This document shows, piece by piece, positions 61,218 to 64,000 of a DNA stretch of 64,000 bases. The translations under genes and the position numbers were made by a program. Each line of letters starts with the position of its first letter. Within the stretch, counting starts at the first letter, position 1. Below the pieces are notes generated by a model. That model was not told where the DNA came from, did not search any database, and saw only the letters and a program-made list of their open reading frames with translations. Source of the stretch: Pelagovum pacificum (GTDB lineage: Bacteria > Pseudomonadota > Alphaproteobacteria > Rhodobacterales > Rhodobacteraceae); the NCBI RefSeq assembly GCF_016134045.1, contig NZ_CP065915.1:1860001-1924000 (forward strand). The letters run 5' to 3'.

Positions 61218-61668
61218 GCGCCCCCTCACCCTCCTCATCGGCCTGCCGGCCGGCACCGTCTCGGCTCACGAATTCCGGCCTCAACCGGACGTTAACACGA
61301 TTGCGATTGACGGTAAGTTGCGGGCTTGGCTTGTCAACGGACAGTTTCATGGCGGCCGGATTTCAGCGCCTTCGTTAACCGCTTAATTCCTCTAAAATTT
61401 TTTCTTCCGAGCCGTGGCCATCCGGTGGCCGACGGCACCCGCGTGGGCGGGCCGTCTTTGCACGACGCCGTCCCGCTGAACACCTGCGGTGCGCTTTGGG
61501 AGCCCTCCCTCCGGTCGGGCGGAACAAGGGGGCTGTCTGCCCCCTCTGGGCCTGCGGCCCATTCACCCCCGAGAATATTTGAAGCCCAAAGAAGGCCGGG
61601 TGACGCGCGCTGAAACCAGCTCGTGAGGCGTGATTGACCTGACCGTCGGGGCGGGCCAAAGAGACGGC
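61218..61668. other. Intergenic region before psuK, with repeat copy 2
   Basis: About 450 bases. It contains the second copy of the 73-bp element (61527-61599), GTTAA-CCGC-TTAA at 61374-61386 and an A/T-rich stretch CTAAAATTTTTTC at 61392-61404 that may be promoter DNA. A 56-codon open frame on the plus strand (61216-61386) begins with a signal-peptide-like sequence but overlaps the hupE-like start on the other strand; not called as a gene. Confidence 0.5.
61527..61599. repeat. Dispersed intergenic repeat, copy 2
   Basis: Reverse complement of the element at 9533-9606, with a single-base length difference in the ATATT core. Includes GGGGGCTGTCTGCCCCC, GGGCCTGCGGCCC and CCCCCGAGAATATTTG. It lies 70 bases before the psuK start. 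Confidence 0.75.
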
Positions 61669-62561
61669 ATGGCCGCGACTCCGGATATCCTCTGCATCGG
61701 TGCCGTCCTCTGGGACGTCATCGGGCGCTCTGCCTCCACCATGCGGCTCGGCTCCGACGTGCCGGGTCGGATCACCCGGATCCCCGGTGGCGTGGCGATG
61801 AATATCGCGATGACGCTCACGCGGTTCGGGCTGCGGCCCGCTCTCCTGTCGGCCGTCGGGCGCGACGTGGAAGGCGATGCGCTGCTTGCCGAGGCGGAGG
61901 CGATGGGGATGGATGTCGGGCATGTCTACCGCTCCGATGACCTGCCCACCGATTGCTACATGGCGATCGAGGGCGCGAACGGCCTGATCGCCGCGATTGC
62001 CGATGCCCATTCTCTGGAGCGGGCGGGTGCGAAGATCCTCGCCGCGCTCGAAAACGGGGCGCTGGCATCCGTGGACGCGCCGTGGATCGGGTCCGTGGCC
62101 CTCGACGGCAACCTGACGGAGGAGCTGCTGCGCGACATCGCGACATCGGCGCTGTTCGCCGCCGCCGACATCCGCGTCGCGCCCGCTTCGCCCGGAAAGG
62201 CGCAACGGCTGCAACCCTTCGTCGGCCATCCCCGTGCGACGCTCTATGTCAATCTCGAGGAGGCCGGGCTGCTCTGCCACTGCAGTTTCGACAGCTCTGC
62301 CGACGCGGCCCGCGCCCTGGCAGAGCGCGGCACCGGTCGCGTGCTGGTCACCGACGGCGGACGCGACGCGAGCGCAGCCAAGGCCGGTGGCGCCTGCCAC
62401 ACCGCAACGCCGCCCGAAGTTCTGGTGACCCGTGTCACCGGCGCGGGCGACACATTCATGGCGGCCCACATCGCCGCCGAGCGCCGCGGCGCCGGCGATC
62501 GCGATGCGCTGGAGCAGGCGCTCCGCGCGGCCGCCGCCTTCGTATCCGGAGACACGCCCCA

Positions 62562-62565
<4 letters not shown>
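61669..62565 (+). CDS. psuK: PfkB-family sugar kinase, pseudouridine kinase
   Basis: 298 residues from ATG 61669 (GTG 61630 would add 13). Ribokinase fold: ILCIGAVLWDVIGRSAS at the start, GRITRIPGGVAMNIAMTLTRFGLRPALLSAVGRDVEGD, and the anion-hole/catalytic motif VTGAGDTFMAAHIAAE with the catalytic Asp. It phosphorylates pseudouridine to its 5'-phosphate. The specific call rests on the 4-base overlap with psuG (ATGA at 62562) and the family type. Confidence 0.88.
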
Positions 62566-63476
<911 letters not shown>

Positions 63477-63559
63477 CAGCCCCCGGCGCGTGGGCGTGCG
63501 TTGTTTTCAAGGGGGCGATCCATTAGATACGACTGGACGCGTTCCACGAAGGCACCAAA

Positions 63560-64000
63560 TTGACAGAGCCCCAGTCCCCGGACCATCCTCCGAAGCCGCG
63601 CTTGCGCATCTTCGGCAGGCTTCTTGCCGGGCTTCGCAACAATCTGCTGACCGGGATCATCGTGATCGCGCCGGTCGGCCTGACGGTCTGGCTGATCTGG
63701 ACAGTCGTCGGCTGGGTCGACGGGTTCGTCTGGCCATTCGTGCCCGCGTACTGGCACCCGACGGAGATCTTCAACCGCTCGCTCGGCCTCGTCGGCGAGG
63801 ACCGGATCGAAGTGAACGTCCGCGGCCTCGGCGTCGTGGTCTTCGTGGTCTTCACCATCCTCGTCGGCTGGATCGCCAAGGGGCTGATCGGTCGCTCCTT
63901 CATCCGCTGGGGCGAGAGCATGGTCGGCCGCCTGCCGGTCGTCCGCTCGATCTACAACGGTGTGAAACAGATCGCCGAGACGGTCTTCGCCCAGTCCGAG
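63560..64000 (+). CDS. DUF502 family membrane protein, 5' part (cut by window end)
   Basis: 147 codons visible, open at the window end. TTG 63560 is the only usable start, since a stop lies in frame at 63524 and there is no ATG or GTG in between. A polar Pro-rich N-terminus, then two membrane helices (LLTGIIVIAPVGLTVWLIWTVVGWV and LGVVVFVVFTILVGWIAKGLIG), then the DUF502 hallmark VGRLPVVRSIYNGVKQIAETVF. Function unknown; in plants and bacteria the family includes COV1-like integral membrane proteins. Confidence 0.85.
   Translation, partial: MTEPQSPDHPPKPRLRIFGRLLAGLRNNLLTGIIVIAPVGLTVWLIWTVVGWVDGFVWPFVPAYWHPTEIFNRSLGLVGEDRIEVNVRGLGVVVFVVFTILVGWIAKGLIGRSFIRWGESMVGRLPVVRSIYNGVKQIAETVFAQSE

Noticed and set aside
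61216..61386. 56-residue open frame on the plus strand starting MRPLTLLIGLPAG with a signal-like N-terminus
   Set aside because: It overlaps the start of the HupE-like gene on the other strand, has no ribosome site, and the second half loses codon bias. Without homologues it cannot be called.

Overview
The window reads as a chromosomal segment of a high-GC alphaproteobacterium of the order Rhodobacterales (Roseobacter/Rhodobacter group). Evidence from the sequence: 5-aminolevulinate synthase (Shemin route) with an FNR-type box upstream, a 77-nt tRNA-Asp, an alphaproteobacterial LexA direct repeat (GAAC-N7-GAAC), class II DAHP synthase, a soluble PhoR, the LuxR-type regulator next to tsf-rpsB, and AMIN-amidase / PBP1A / prfB gene order. 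Nothing resembles a plasmid, prophage core, insertion sequence or CRISPR array.

Layout. 1-6.2 kb is a surface-polysaccharide locus: the end of a receiver-Hpt sensor kinase, a Wza-like export lipoprotein, a flippase and three overlapping glycosyltransferases. It ends at a gene-poor stretch (6.25-6.6 kb) that carries an orphan tRNA 3' end. 6.6-11 kb holds a Tat-type polysaccharide deacetylase, two nearly identical tRNA-Asp genes around a GNAT enzyme and a DMT permease, and an M20 peptidase. 11.1-23.6 kb is mostly housekeeping: hemA, a RodZ-like protein, ispG, a DsbA-like protein, an aminotransferase, an amidase, PBP1A and RF2. 23.6-26.3 kb is a two-gene DNA-repair/modification operon (radical SAM protein plus DUF4130-UdgX fusion) under an apparent LexA box. 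26.3-29.6 kb carries M23 peptidase, bactofilin and an MFS exporter, all on the minus strand.

30.0-37.3 kb is a Liv-type ABC transporter operon on the minus strand (binding protein, LivG, three tandem small periplasmic proteins, LivF, a small membrane-anchored protein, LivH, LivM). Most internal junctions are 4-base stop/start overlaps. The three small proteins look like diverged paralogues of one another and are the least explained part of the window. 37.4-43.9 kb has a GlxA-type regulator, aroG, yicC-gmk-gamma carbonic anhydrase and small unknowns. 44.1-51.5 kb is the phosphate regulon: phoR, a three-unit Pho box, then pstSCAB-phoU-phoB.

51.6-57.4 kb holds an isolated ectoine hydrolase, an unrecognised protein with faint SelO resemblance, an 846-residue glycosyltransferase/TPR fusion and a LuxR-family regulator. 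The last two share TGACC/GGTCA palindromes in their upstream regions. 57.4-64 kb has a structured 450-bp intergenic region, tsf, rpsB, a HupE/UreJ-like membrane protein, psuK-psuG for pseudouridine breakdown and the start of a DUF502 membrane protein. A 73-bp intergenic element occurs at 9.5 kb and, inverted, at 61.5 kb, with a looser relative at 37.9 kb.
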